Positions 8,577 to 17,604 of a stretch of DNA of 31,784 bases are shown here, piece by piece. Made by a program: the position numbers and the translations under genes. This DNA comes from JABDGR01 sp964561455 (GTDB taxonomy: Bacteria; Verrucomicrobiota; Verrucomicrobiia; Opitutales; JABDGR01), in NCBI GenBank assembly GCA_964561455.1, contig CAZLPS010000042.1:1-31784 (forward strand), written 5' to 3'. Under the pieces are notes generated by a model, which saw only the letters and a list, made by a program, of their open reading frames with translations, was not told where the DNA came from and ran no database searches. Positions within the stretch are counted from its first letter, which is position 1, and each line of letters opens with the position of its first letter.

Positions 8577-9548
8577 TTAGCGCGCCCTTCGGGTCGGGGG
8601 CGACGCAGCCAGGGTAATCGGTTGAACGATCGCCTGGTTGGCCACGGACAAATCCAGCCCGCGGATCAGCATCGGCACCGGTTTATCCTGAAGTTGTTGC
8701 ACGGCAAACACCAGCCGACTGACCTGCGTGTCAAAATTCCCGGCCGGGATGTCGAAATTGTGTTCAAGGAAGGTTAGTTCACCCAATTTGCCGGACTGCA
8801 CCTTGATCAACGACAGCGGCGCCTGCGGGCGCGGATCGAACTCGCTCAAATCCACCACGGTCCAGTCGGCCATAAGTGGCGCGGCCCGCGCATGGGCCAC
8901 GGCGAGCAAATCGGCCACCCGATTCAGTCCGGCCACTGGAAGGAAGGCATCGCCCATCCCGCGGTGGAGCGCCAAGCCAGCCATCCAAGGCAGACGATTC
9001 AGGATCGGCTCCGGAAAATCCTCGCCCGCAAACACCACGCCATCGCGCGCCAGAAGGTATACCTTGTAATTCCCCATTCCGCTGTCCGTGGCCACGCGGA
9101 GTACCGGATGCCGTTCCTTGACGCTGACACGCAAAGTGCCCGGGAGCACGCGCTCGACCTGGGCTTCACTTACTTGCAATGAACTCAAAAGGCGACGGCG
9201 CAAAGCCAGAAGGTCCATTCTTTCCAGCGAATCCCCGGGATGCAATTGCAGGAAATCCCGCACCCAGCCCTCGGTCAGCACCCCGTCCGTGGTAAATTCG
9301 AATTTGCGCAGTGAACCTGCCGCCGGACGGGCAGGAACGGTGGAGGGCGGAGTGGGCGTCCGCCGAATGGTCCAAACGCTGAAAATCAAAAGCAGCGCCA
9401 CGCCCACCAAGGTTGCGCCCCAACCCACCCAGCGCACAAGACGGTTGCGCCGCGCGACCGCCGACAAGGCCCGATCGGCGGCAGCGTGCTGGCCGATTTC
9501 CTGCCAGGTGCGCAGGCCCTCAGCGGCGGTAAGGGAGGACTTTTTCAT
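8577..9548 (-). CDS. ftsQ: Cell division protein FtsQ (POTRA domain)
   Basis: FtsQ is a bitopic divisome protein that joins the cytoplasmic ring to the FtsL/FtsW/FtsI synthesis complex. From the ATG at 9548 the product is 323 residues: a cytoplasmic tail of about 38 residues, one membrane segment (about 39-60, WVGWGATLVGVALLLIFSVW) and a POTRA domain (about 80-152) with LRKFEFTTDGVLTEGWV and the typical LPGTLRVSVKERHPV. The C-terminal beta domain is divergent. The start is set by an ATGA overlap with the ddl stop; a frame running 40 codons further upstream lies wholly in ddl and is rejected. Confidence 0.92.
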   Translation of the reverse strand: MKKSSLTAAEGLRTWQEIGQHAAADRALSAVARRNRLVRWVGWGATLVGVALLLIFSVWTIRRTPTPPSTVPARPAAGSLRKFEFTTDGVLTEGWVRDFLQLHPGDSLERMDLLALRRRLLSSLQVSEAQVERVLPGTLRVSVKERHPVLRVATDSGMGNYKVYLLARDGVVFAGEDFPEPILNRLPWMAGLALHRGMGDAFLPVAGLNRVADLLAVAHARAAPLMADWTVVDLSEFDPRPQAPLSLIKVQSGKLGELTFLEHNFDIPAGNFDTQVSRLVFAVQQLQDKPVPMLIRGLDLSVANQAIVQPITLAASPPTRRAR

Positions 9549-10492
9549 GGGGTGGCCGCAACGGCGGCAAAACGTTCCAGCGCGGGACCAATCATCGCCC
9601 GGATTAATTTCGGAAAGGTGTAACCGCAACACGAAGCGCTTTTGGGCAGCAGGCTCGTCGGGGTGCAACCCGGCATGGTGTTAATTTCCAAAATGACGCA
9701 GCCCCCTGCGGGCGGCAGCATGAAATCCACGCGCGCGAAATCGCGGCAGCCACAAGCGGCAAAGGCGGCGGCGGCGGCAGCCTGAATTTTTTCCGTCACG
9801 GCGGCAGCCAGCGGGGCCGGAAAGAAATACTCCGTCATCCCCGCCGTATATTTGTGCTCAAAATCGTAGGAGGCGCCATCTTTCGGCCGGATTTCCACCA
9901 CGCCGAGCGCCCGGCCCGCCAGCACGCCGACCGACACTTCGCGCCCGCGCACCCAGGTTTCCGCCATCCACTGGCCTGGCGTCAGCCGTTGCAACGCCGC
10001 CGCCAATTCCGGACGATTGGCCGCGCGATGCAATCCGACGCTGCTGCCTTCCGCGACGGGCTTGATGATTATGGCGGGCCCCAATTTCGCCACCAGTGAG
10101 GAAACCGACGAGGGTTGGTCCCCGGTAAAAATGACATGCGGGAGGACCGGCAGGCCGGCGGCGGCCAGCACACGCTTGGTCTCCACCTTGTCCATGCACA
10201 GGCGGCTAGCTTCCGGACCGCAACCGGCATAGGCCAGGCCGCGGGCCTCGAGAGCCGCCTGCACGCCGCCGTTTTCCCCCCAACCGCCATGGAGCGCGGG
10301 GAAAACCACCTGGCGCGCCGGGTCCAGCGTGTCCGGCAGGGTGGTGCCCGGCAAATCCACCAATTCGACGGCAAAGCCCTCCTCCGTCAACGCCGTGGCG
10401 ATGGCGTTACCGGTAACGAGCGAGACCGGGCGCTCCGCGGAATCACTTCCGCAAAGTACGGCCACCGTCGTCTGCGCCACCGGCAATTTCAT
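9545..10492 (-). CDS. ddl: D-alanine--D-alanine ligase
   Basis: This ATP-grasp enzyme makes the D-Ala-D-Ala dipeptide that MurF adds to the muramyl tripeptide. The 315-residue length is normal. Motifs include HGGWGENGGVQAALE, GLAYAGCGPEASRLCMDKVETK, the ATP-binding IIIKPVAEGSSVG, GREVSVGVL and the C-terminal RVDFMLPPAGGCVILEINTMPG with metal-binding Glu and Asn. The usual HGxxGEDG has Asn for Asp here. The ATG overlaps the murC-murB stop as ATGA and has a good GGGAGG sequence about 10 bases upstream inside murB, one of few clear ribosome binding sites in the window. Alternative in-frame codons upstream are inside murB. Confidence 0.96.
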   Translation of the reverse strand: MKLPVAQTTVAVLCGSDSAERPVSLVTGNAIATALTEEGFAVELVDLPGTTLPDTLDPARQVVFPALHGGWGENGGVQAALEARGLAYAGCGPEASRLCMDKVETKRVLAAAGLPVLPHVIFTGDQPSSVSSLVAKLGPAIIIKPVAEGSSVGLHRAANRPELAAALQRLTPGQWMAETWVRGREVSVGVLAGRALGVVEIRPKDGASYDFEHKYTAGMTEYFFPAPLAAAVTEKIQAAAAAAFAACGCRDFARVDFMLPPAGGCVILEINTMPGCTPTSLLPKSASCCGYTFPKLIRAMIGPALERFAAVAATP

Positions 10493-12816
10493 TTTAAAAC
10501 ATCCTCCCATTTCGCGCCCAGCAACAACACTTCGGGCTCCAATTCGATGCCAGCACGGGCGCGCACTTCGTCGCGCACCTGGCGCGCGAGCGCCAGTGCA
10601 TCGGTCGCAGTGCCGCCGCCGTGGTTCACGATAAAATTGGCGTGGATGTTCGATACCTCCACCGCGCCAACCCGCCGGCCCTTCAGCCCCAGGCCGTCAA
10701 TCAGCTTGCCCGCGTGGCCATTGAGCGGGTTTTTAAACAGGCATCCGGCGCTGCGTTCGCGCGGTTGCGTGGATTTTCGCCGGGTGGAGAAATTCTCCAT
10801 CCGCAGTCGAATATCCTCCGGCAATCCGCCGGCCGGGGCGTTAAACAGCGCACCCGTGGCAATGGTGGTCAGCAATTCCGGGCACTGCCGGTAGCCGGGA
10901 TTAAATTCCGCGCGCGCGGCGGTGTGTAATTCCCCGCTGGGCGTGACAAATTCCACCCGCTCAACCAGGTCAAAAATCCAGCCGCCCATCGCGCCGGCGT
11001 TCATCCGCAACGAACCGCCGACAGAGCCGGGGATTCCTTCCAGAAACTCGAATCCCACCAGACCATGGCGCGCGGCATAACCGCAGAGTTCCTTCAAGCG
11101 CACACCCGCGCCGGCAAAAATTCGCCCGCCCTCCTTCAATTCCAGCCTCCTCCAAAACGGGTGGGTCAGCCGCAGCACCAACCCAGGAAATCCCGAATCA
11201 GCCACAATGATGTTGGACCCGCGCCCCAGGCAAAATACCGGTACCTCGGCCGCCTTGGCCGCCGCGAGCAGGCGGGCCAGATCTTCGGCATCGGCGGGTT
11301 CCGCGTAATAGCGGGCGGAGCCACCCACCCCAAGCGTCGTTTTATCGGCCAGCGATTCATGGCGTCGCGCCAGCGTGTCCGAATGCAGCCGCGGACGCAG
11401 CACATCGAACCAGTCAAGGGTGTTTTCTTGGGTAATCACGGCAGAAATGGGCGCGGCACTTTCCCCCGCCAGCCGGCGGATGAAGGTGGTGGCAAATTCG
11501 TCAATGTCCCCGGCGCCCACAATGGCAATCGTGGCCCCGCCGGCTGTTTTCCCGAGTTCGGCAAGAAGTGCGGATTCGAGTTCGCCAAAAGATTCATACA
11601 GGGAGAATTTCCCATCATGGCCGGCCGCCGCGGTCAAAATGGCCGCCGTGGTGCCCTCCGCCAGCGGCGGCTCACTCGCCGCATAAACGGGCAGGAGAAA
11701 GACGTGGTCCCCTGCGGCCAGCACTCGGGCAAAATCCTGCGCAAATTGCTTGGTCCGCGTGTACCGGTGGGGTTGAAACACCACCAGCAGCCGCCCCGCG
11801 GAACGCGCACGCAGATTGCGCAGAAGGGCCGCGATTTCCGTGGGATGATGCGCGTAATCGGCAAATACTGAAAGGCCCGGCCGGCTCAGCAGCAAATCCT
11901 GCCGGCGCGACACACCCCGGTAACCCCCAAACGGCTCCAGGGGAATCTCCCCAAACGCAGAGTGTATGGCAGCCAGGGCGGCCGCCGCGTTGGCCGCGTT
12001 AAAATCGCCGCCCAGGGGAATTTCCACGACCGATTTTTGAAAGGCCCCGTTCAACGCCAGGCGTTGGTGGACTCCGTCGTCACCGCTCGCGCGGGCGGAA
12101 AAGTCCCCTTCAGGACCAAAGGTGCGGAACGGAGTGCCCGCCATCTCGGCCAGGCGGCGCAACCGGGCATCCCATTGGGGAATAAGCACCAACTGGCGGG
12201 TGCGGCGGAATAAATTGATGAAGGTCGCCTCAAGGTCCGCCTCGGTACGGTAGCGGTCAGCGTGGTCCCAGTCGAAATTGACCGCCACGGTGATTTCCGG
12301 CGCAAAATTGTCAATGGTGCCGTCGCTTTCATCCACTTCGGCGGCGACCCACTGGGTGACGGCGTGGCGGGCGGGGGGTGTTTCTGGATCCGCAAACAAT
12401 GCGCCCAGGAGGTAGCCGACCTCGTGACCTGCCGCGCGCAAGGCATGAATGAGGAGTGCCGTCGTTGTCGTCTTACCATGGCTGCCCACCACGGCAATCA
12501 AACGCCGGCCGCGCACCGCCTCCGCCAGCATTTCTCCGCGCCGCAGGGTGCCCAGGCCGCGCTCGCGCGCCGCGCACAAGAGTGGATGGCTCGCCGCAAT
12601 GGCGCTCGAATAAACCACCCGTGAAATATCGGCCGGCAATTCCGAACAGGGCACCGCCGCGATACCCTGGCGCTCCAGCAGTCGGCGCACGGGCTCACGC
12701 CAATGATCATCACACCCGCGCACCCGGCAACCCGCCTCATTGAGGTAGAGAGCCAGCGGCGCCATCCCCATGCCGCCGAGGCCAAGGAAGAAAACATTTT
12801 CGCGGGTGTCGTTCAT
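10489..12816 (-). CDS. murC-murB: Fused UDP-N-acetylmuramate--alanine ligase / UDP-N-acetylenolpyruvoylglucosamine reductase (MurC-MurB)
   Basis: A single 775-residue frame carries two steps of precursor synthesis. Residues 1 to about 455 are MurC, which adds L-Ala to UDP-MurNAc: FLGLGGMGMAPLA (8-20), P-loop GSHGKTTTT (111-119), EVDESDGT, and FADYAHHPTEI. Residues from about 465 are MurB, the FAD enzyme that makes UDP-MurNAc: FCLGRGSNIIVADSGF, EGIPGSVGGSLRMNAGAMGG, AGCLFKNP and the end motif IELEPEV. The linker around 450-470 has no stop codon. The residue aligned with the catalytic Ser of MurB (Ser229 in E. coli) is Cys692 (codon 10741-10743, TGC). MurB normally acts before MurC, so the domain order is opposite to the pathway. 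The gene follows murG by 36 bases. Confidence 0.96.
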   Translation of the reverse strand: MNDTRENVFFLGLGGMGMAPLALYLNEAGCRVRGCDDHWREPVRRLLERQGIAAVPCSELPADISRVVYSSAIAASHPLLCAARERGLGTLRRGEMLAEAVRGRRLIAVVGSHGKTTTTALLIHALRAAGHEVGYLLGALFADPETPPARHAVTQWVAAEVDESDGTIDNFAPEITVAVNFDWDHADRYRTEADLEATFINLFRRTRQLVLIPQWDARLRRLAEMAGTPFRTFGPEGDFSARASGDDGVHQRLALNGAFQKSVVEIPLGGDFNAANAAAALAAIHSAFGEIPLEPFGGYRGVSRRQDLLLSRPGLSVFADYAHHPTEIAALLRNLRARSAGRLLVVFQPHRYTRTKQFAQDFARVLAAGDHVFLLPVYAASEPPLAEGTTAAILTAAAGHDGKFSLYESFGELESALLAELGKTAGGATIAIVGAGDIDEFATTFIRRLAGESAAPISAVITQENTLDWFDVLRPRLHSDTLARRHESLADKTTLGVGGSARYYAEPADAEDLARLLAAAKAAEVPVFCLGRGSNIIVADSGFPGLVLRLTHPFWRRLELKEGGRIFAGAGVRLKELCGYAARHGLVGFEFLEGIPGSVGGSLRMNAGAMGGWIFDLVERVEFVTPSGELHTAARAEFNPGYRQCPELLTTIATGALFNAPAGGLPEDIRLRMENFSTRRKSTQPRERSAGCLFKNPLNGHAGKLIDGLGLKGRRVGAVEVSNIHANFIVNHGGGTATDALALARQVRDEVRARAGIELEPEVLLLGAKWEDVLK

Positions 12817-12852
12817 GAATGAGCAGCGGGCAGGAGGGGGGGCGGTAAATCC

Positions 12853-13980
12853 TCAAATCGTCGCCGGGGCTTCCTCGGCGTCGAACTGGTGGCCCTGGAC
12901 TGCGAGAGCTTCGAGGTCGTGCAGCAACAGGTCGAGCGAGTTGGAGTGCTCCATGCGCTCCAGGTTGCGGCGGAAGGATTCGAGCAAAAAGTCATTGAAG
13001 ATGAGCTCATTCACCTCGTCGGTCAATCGCGCCAAATCCGCCTGGTCCAGCGCCAGGCCACCGCCCTGCCGTTCGAAATACCGGGCGTTTTCCCACTGGT
13101 GGTTGTCCGCCGCGAATGGATACGGCACCAGAATCGCCGGGAGGCGGCAGCGGATAAATTCCGCGAGGCTCCCGGCTCCCGCGCGTGACACCGCCAGATC
13201 CGCGCAGGACAGCAGCGCCGCCATGTCATCGCAAAAGGGGAGCAGGCGCGCGACGCGGCGCCGGCCTTGGGCGTCGGCGCACTCAATCTGCCCCTCACTG
13301 CCCTTGCCGGGGCCGGTCACACACACCACGCTCACGCCGCGCGACGCCAATCGGCCGAAATTCTTCGAAAGCCACGTGTTAAGCGGGCGGGCGCCCTGGC
13401 TGCCGCCCAACACCAGCAGAACTTTCCCGTCCACCGGCAGGCCGAGGCGGCTGCGCGCGGCATCCCGCGGCAGCGCGCGAATTTCCTGCCGCACCGGAAA
13501 ACCGCAATGGCGCAAGGCCTGCGGCGGCAGCCCGCGCAACTGCACCCCTGGCGGGAGATAAATGCGCCGGGCAAAGCCGCTCAAAAGGCGCACCGAGCGC
13601 CCGGGCTTGCGGTTCGATTCATGCAACACCACCGGAATGCCGCGAAAGTAGCCCGCCACCGTGATGCCGACCGTCATGAACCCGCCAAAACCCACAATCA
13701 CGTCCGGGCGGTTCTGGCGTAAAAAATTCAATGCGGAAAAGAATCCGGCCATTTGCGAAAATACAAACTTGGTCAATTTCGACGGCGTCAGGCTGAATCC
13801 CGCACCGGGGGAGACCAGCGTCTCCATTTGCGGGTATTTGCTGATGAGGCGCGAGTCCACTTCCTTTTTGCTGATGAGCAACGTCAGGCGGTGGCCCTTC
13901 GCCGCCAAGCGTTCGGCGAGGGCAATGCCCGGCGACAAATGGCCGCCGGTTCCACCACAGGAAATGGCAAAGGTGCTCAT
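12853..13980 (-). CDS. murG: Lipid II-forming GlcNAc transferase MurG
   Basis: MurG transfers GlcNAc from UDP-GlcNAc to lipid I on the inner face of the membrane, giving lipid II. The 375-residue product has the N-terminal glycine-rich loop GGTGGHLSPG (9-18), the acceptor-side VGFGGFMTVG, VVLHESNRKPG with the catalytic-region His-Glu, and the donor-side loop GGSQGARPLN (192-201). A GT-B C-terminal region contains SRAGAGSLAE. It sits 3 bases downstream of ftsW and upstream of murC-murB, the usual dcw order. No Shine-Dalgarno sequence is seen. Confidence 0.95.
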   Translation of the reverse strand: MSTFAISCGGTGGHLSPGIALAERLAAKGHRLTLLISKKEVDSRLISKYPQMETLVSPGAGFSLTPSKLTKFVFSQMAGFFSALNFLRQNRPDVIVGFGGFMTVGITVAGYFRGIPVVLHESNRKPGRSVRLLSGFARRIYLPPGVQLRGLPPQALRHCGFPVRQEIRALPRDAARSRLGLPVDGKVLLVLGGSQGARPLNTWLSKNFGRLASRGVSVVCVTGPGKGSEGQIECADAQGRRRVARLLPFCDDMAALLSCADLAVSRAGAGSLAEFIRCRLPAILVPYPFAADNHQWENARYFERQGGGLALDQADLARLTDEVNELIFNDFLLESFRRNLERMEHSNSLDLLLHDLEALAVQGHQFDAEEAPATI

Positions 13981-13983
13981 GGT

Positions 13984-15147
13984 TTATAGTTCGCTCGCCT
14001 GCGGCATGACCGGGCGGTCCCAGCGCCGAAAGCAGTTCATCAGCAGCCCCACCAGCGCAAACATCAGCATTAAATTGGTGCCGCCGTAGCTCAAGAATGG
14101 CAGCGACATGCCCTTGGTGGGCAGAAGACCCGTTACCACGCCCATGTTAATGAGTGCCTGGCCCGTCAACATCAGCAGGGCGCCACACGCCAGCGAGAAT
14201 TCATAAAGATTGGGCGCCCGGCGCAAGGCGCGGAGGCTCACGACAAAGATGATGAAGAAAATTAGCGCCACGCCCGCGGTCGCAACCAGGCCGAGTTCCT
14301 CGCCCACTACCGCGAGCACGAAGTCCGTGTGCGCCTCGGGCAAAAATGCCAGTTGCTGCCGGCCCTGACCCAACCCGGCACCCGTCAAGCCGCCCGACCC
14401 AAAACCGAGAATGCCCTGGAAAAGTTGATAGGCACCGTCGGCCTGGATGTTCGGGTCATCCATGTGCAGAAAAGATAGAATGCGCTTGAAGCGCACCGGA
14501 TCAAAATAAACCATTGCGGAAAAAAGCGCTCCGCTGCAAAGGATCGAGGGAAGGAGATAGACCATCCGCGTACCCGCCAGATACAAGAGGAGAAAGCCCA
14601 CCAAGCCGCACAATGCCGCCGTTCCGAAGTCCGGCTCCTTGATGATCAGGCCGGCAAAAACCGCGACAATGGCCAGCGGAGCGACAAAGCCCCGCAGAAA
14701 AGTCCCAATCCGCCGCTGGTTGGCCGCCAGGTAGCTGGAAAGACAAATGATCAATGCCAGCTTGCCAAAATCCGACGGCTGCAAGCGCAGACCGTGAAAC
14801 TCCAGCCACCGGCGCGCACCCTTGTGCACCGAGCCAATATGCGAACTCAATACGGATCCCAGCACGAGCAGAGCCGCCAGGCCGATAATCCAGCTATAAC
14901 GCCGCAGCCATTCGAGCGGCACCGTTGCCATCACGGTTAACGGGATGATGGCGATGCCGCACCAAACCAATTGCCGCTTGAAATAAAACAGGGGGTCCGT
15001 CACGGCCTCCTTGCTGGCCTCCTGACCGGCACTGCTCAACACAACCAACCCAAGCAGCGTCAGCGCCAGGGCGCAAACGAAGATTATCGCCCCGGGGCTA
15101 AGCCCACGGGATCGCGAACGGGGTTGAAGGGCGGCGGTTGCGTTCAT
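13984..15147 (-). CDS. ftsW: Septal peptidoglycan polymerase FtsW (SEDS family)
   Basis: FtsW is the SEDS-family glycosyltransferase that polymerises lipid II at the septum with FtsI. The 387-residue protein has about ten hydrophobic segments. Family motifs are GARRWLEF (110-117), IIKEPDFGTA (168-177), LTGAGLGQGRQQLAFLPEAHTDF with the Asp of HTDF (Asp275) implicated in catalysis, GEELG (282-286) and the C-terminal GMSLPFLSYGGTNL. The short cytoplasmic N-terminus is basic (RSRSRG). Its neighbour murG makes its substrate. The leader before the ATG is pyrimidine-rich (CATCCCTC). Confidence 0.96.
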   Translation of the reverse strand: MNATAALQPRSRSRGLSPGAIIFVCALALTLLGLVVLSSAGQEASKEAVTDPLFYFKRQLVWCGIAIIPLTVMATVPLEWLRRYSWIIGLAALLVLGSVLSSHIGSVHKGARRWLEFHGLRLQPSDFGKLALIICLSSYLAANQRRIGTFLRGFVAPLAIVAVFAGLIIKEPDFGTAALCGLVGFLLLYLAGTRMVYLLPSILCSGALFSAMVYFDPVRFKRILSFLHMDDPNIQADGAYQLFQGILGFGSGGLTGAGLGQGRQQLAFLPEAHTDFVLAVVGEELGLVATAGVALIFFIIFVVSLRALRRAPNLYEFSLACGALLMLTGQALINMGVVTGLLPTKGMSLPFLSYGGTNLMLMFALVGLLMNCFRRWDRPVMPQASEL

Positions 15148-15174
15148 GAGGGATGGATTCCAGCACGTGGAAAG

Positions 15175-16200
15175 TTACGGCTTGATCGCGGTGACCGGCG
15201 GGGAGTTCGTGGCCGCATCCGCCCGCACTGCCGTAACCGTGGGCGACGTGGTCGGATTCAAAATTGTGGTCGGCGAACTGTCGGTGGAGCCGGCTGGCGC
15301 AGTTCCGGCTGGAGCGTGCGCGCTGGCCGGCAGTTTGATCTTTTGGCCCGGCTTGATGTTCTTCGCCGTGGTGTCATTTAAGCCGCTGGAACCATATAAT
15401 TCCTTCAACGTCACGCCAACTTTTCCCGCGATTTTGCCCAGCGTATCACCGGGGACGACGGTATAAGTGCCCTCGCCCGCGTCGGTCCCGGCAGTGGTCG
15501 GAGTGCTGGCACCAGTTGCGGCCGTGGCGGCCGGCAGCTTCAACATTTGACCCTGGCGGATGGCGGTGGACGTGCCCATGGCATTTGCTTCCTGCAACGC
15601 CTTGATGGTCGTGTGATTGGCGTTGGCGAGCTTCGCCAGGCTGTCGCCCGCCGCCACTTTATAAAGATGCTCGTCGCCCGCGGCCGTCATGGGCGCAGTC
15701 GCCGCCGCCGGCCGGGCCGGAATTTTCAATTGCATCTTGGGCTGCAAAATTGTGCTCACGGTGATTTTCGGAGCATTGGCATCCACCAATTCCTTGATCG
15801 TGATGCCATTCTTCCGGGCAATCGTGGATAGACTGTCCCCTGCCGCCACTTCATACATGACCGACATTGGCGCCGAGTCCGGGGGCGGGGTGCTCCCCAA
15901 TGACGCTGGCGGCCTGAGCGTTTCGGTGTATTGGGCCACCGGCTGGGGCGTCGGCTCCGGCACAATTACCGGCGCAACGGGCCGCACCGGTTCCGGCGGC
16001 GGGGTGGTCGGCGAATAAAAACCCTTCTCGTTGTCCGCCACCGGGCTGCCGGCCGGTGCGGGGGCCGGCGCCAGGGCCGTGGGGGCGGTTTTCGCCGCGT
16101 CGGACTTGCAACCATGGAAGGCGAGCATGAAGATGATAACAACGGCGTGGAGGCCCACCACCGTGGCGATGGCCAGGAATTTTCTCTGTTGCGTGTTCAT
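15175..16200 (-). CDS. Membrane-anchored protein with three LysM domains, inside the dcw cluster
   Basis: The 341-residue product starts with a basic tail and a hydrophobic segment (about 9-29, IATVVGLHAVVIIFMLAFHG) followed by Cys31. The FHGC context is a poor lipobox, so a signal anchor is the safer reading. A Pro/Ala-rich linker (about 35-112) leads to three LysM domains at about 116-161, 180-223 and 246-291, each with a GDSL or GDTL motif (YEVAAGDSLSTIARKNGI, YKVAAGDSLAKLANANH, YTVVPGDTLGKIAGKVGV). A Ser/Thr/Pro tail of about 50 residues ends the protein. LysM binds GlcNAc-containing glycans, so the protein should bind peptidoglycan from the membrane. No hydrolase domain is present. It lies between murD and ftsW, suggesting a role in septal wall synthesis (inference). 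Confidence 0.9.
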   Translation of the reverse strand: MNTQQRKFLAIATVVGLHAVVIIFMLAFHGCKSDAAKTAPTALAPAPAPAGSPVADNEKGFYSPTTPPPEPVRPVAPVIVPEPTPQPVAQYTETLRPPASLGSTPPPDSAPMSVMYEVAAGDSLSTIARKNGITIKELVDANAPKITVSTILQPKMQLKIPARPAAATAPMTAAGDEHLYKVAAGDSLAKLANANHTTIKALQEANAMGTSTAIRQGQMLKLPAATAATGASTPTTAGTDAGEGTYTVVPGDTLGKIAGKVGVTLKELYGSSGLNDTTAKNIKPGQKIKLPASAHAPAGTAPAGSTDSSPTTILNPTTSPTVTAVRADAATNSPPVTAIKP

Positions 16201-16266
16201 GATTATTCGTAGTTGATGGAAACAGTTAAGTAATGATTTCTGGGAATTGCACGGGCGGGCCCGGGG

Positions 16267-17580
16267 TCAGACCGGGGCGGTCTCCTGCATAACGCCGGAA
16301 CGGCCCGCCTTCAAACCCAAAACCGCCTGCTCGAAGGCCAGACCGCGCTCCGCATAGTCGTGGAACATGTCGAAACTCGAAAATCCCGGGCTGAACAAAA
16401 CCTGCGCCGGCAGACTCTGCCGGGCGGCGTCATGGGACCGCTGCACCGCCTCGCGCAGGCTTTCGCACTGGGTCGCGGCCACGCCCCGCTGATGGAGCCC
16501 CGTCGCCAGGATGCCCGCCGTCTCCCCGATGAGAAAAGCCTCGCGGATCCGACCGGCCACCTTCCCCGCAAAGCCTTCAATATCGCCGCCCTTGGATTTG
16601 CCGCCGCCAATCCAGACCACCGGATGGGAAAAACTTTCCAAGGCCGCCAGCGTGGCATGAAAATTGGTGCCCTTGGAGTCATTCCAATACGTCACCCCTT
16701 GCCACTCCACCACCGGCGCCAGGCGGTGCCGGCGGGTTGAAAACGATTGCGCGGTTTCCTCCAGGACCTGGAGCGGGTAGCCCTCCGCCAGCCAATAGGC
16801 CTGCGCCACCAGGTAGTTCTCGCACTGCGGGTGCGTCGCAAATACCGAGCCCGCCGGCGCCGGCTGCCAGGCGTCCCCGCGCCGCACTACCACTGCGGCC
16901 GGGGGCAGTTTCCGACCAAACTTCTGCGCGGCCAGCGCCACGCTTTCGCCCACGAAGAGCCGCGGTTGCGCCAACCGCTCCACCAGATTCCATTTGGCCG
17001 AAAAATAATCCCGCAAGTTGGCGTAGCGATCCAGATGGTCCTCGTCGAAGTTGGTCCACAACAACACATGAGGCTGGAGGTACTGCAATCCCTCGGCCTG
17101 GAAGGAACTCACCTCACACACCGCCACCCGGCCTTCGGTGGCACCCAAATCGTCCAATCGCGACAGCGGGTGGCCGATATTGCCCGCCGGCACCGAGGAC
17201 TGCCCCTGGCGCCGCAAGGCCGTGGCCAGAAATTCGGTGAGGGTGGTCTTGCCATTGGTGCCGGTGACCGCAATGAGCGTTCCCTTCCAAAATAACGACG
17301 CAAAATCCAATTCGCCAAGGCATTGGCAACCGGCGGCGCGCGCCGCCGCCAGCCAGGCGTGATCTTGCCGGAATCCGGGGCTGTAAACCACCAGATCGTG
17401 CCGCTTGGCTTCCGTCGGGCCGAAGTCCCCGCGCACTCCCGGCACGGTCTTTTCATCATAGGCCTCCACACCACACCCGCATTGACGCAGCAGCGCCGCC
17501 GCCGCCTGCCCGCTCACGCCAAAACCGAGCACGGCCACGGGGCGGCGCGCTACGGAAGCGATGGCTTCGGGAAGATTCAT
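16267..17580 (-). CDS. murD: UDP-N-acetylmuramoylalanine--D-glutamate ligase
   Basis: MurD adds D-Glu to UDP-MurNAc-L-Ala in the cytoplasm. The 437-residue product has the N-terminal UDP-binding loop VLGFGVSGQAAA (17-28), VVYSPGF, the P-loop VTGTNGKTTLTEF (105-117), the substrate segment EVSSFQAEGLQYLQPHV, DEDHLDRY and the C-terminal domain motif WNDSKGTN with the ATP-binding region WIGGGKSKGGD. Length and domain order are standard. It follows mraY by 24 bases. The leader (CTCTGCCTCCCCCATC before ATG) is pyrimidine-rich and has no Shine-Dalgarno sequence. Confidence 0.96.
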   Translation of the reverse strand: MNLPEAIASVARRPVAVLGFGVSGQAAAALLRQCGCGVEAYDEKTVPGVRGDFGPTEAKRHDLVVYSPGFRQDHAWLAAARAAGCQCLGELDFASLFWKGTLIAVTGTNGKTTLTEFLATALRRQGQSSVPAGNIGHPLSRLDDLGATEGRVAVCEVSSFQAEGLQYLQPHVLLWTNFDEDHLDRYANLRDYFSAKWNLVERLAQPRLFVGESVALAAQKFGRKLPPAAVVVRRGDAWQPAPAGSVFATHPQCENYLVAQAYWLAEGYPLQVLEETAQSFSTRRHRLAPVVEWQGVTYWNDSKGTNFHATLAALESFSHPVVWIGGGKSKGGDIEGFAGKVAGRIREAFLIGETAGILATGLHQRGVAATQCESLREAVQRSHDAARQSLPAQVLFSPGFSSFDMFHDYAERGLAFEQAVLGLKAGRSGVMQETAPV

Positions 17581-17604
17581 GATGGGGGAGGCAGAGGGCG
17601 GGTT

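Noticed and set aside
16240..16285. GC-rich inverted repeats near the end of murD as a terminator
   Set aside because: The stems are only about 5 bases, partly inside murD, and no T-run follows on the coding strand. The LysM and ftsW genes continue in the same direction.
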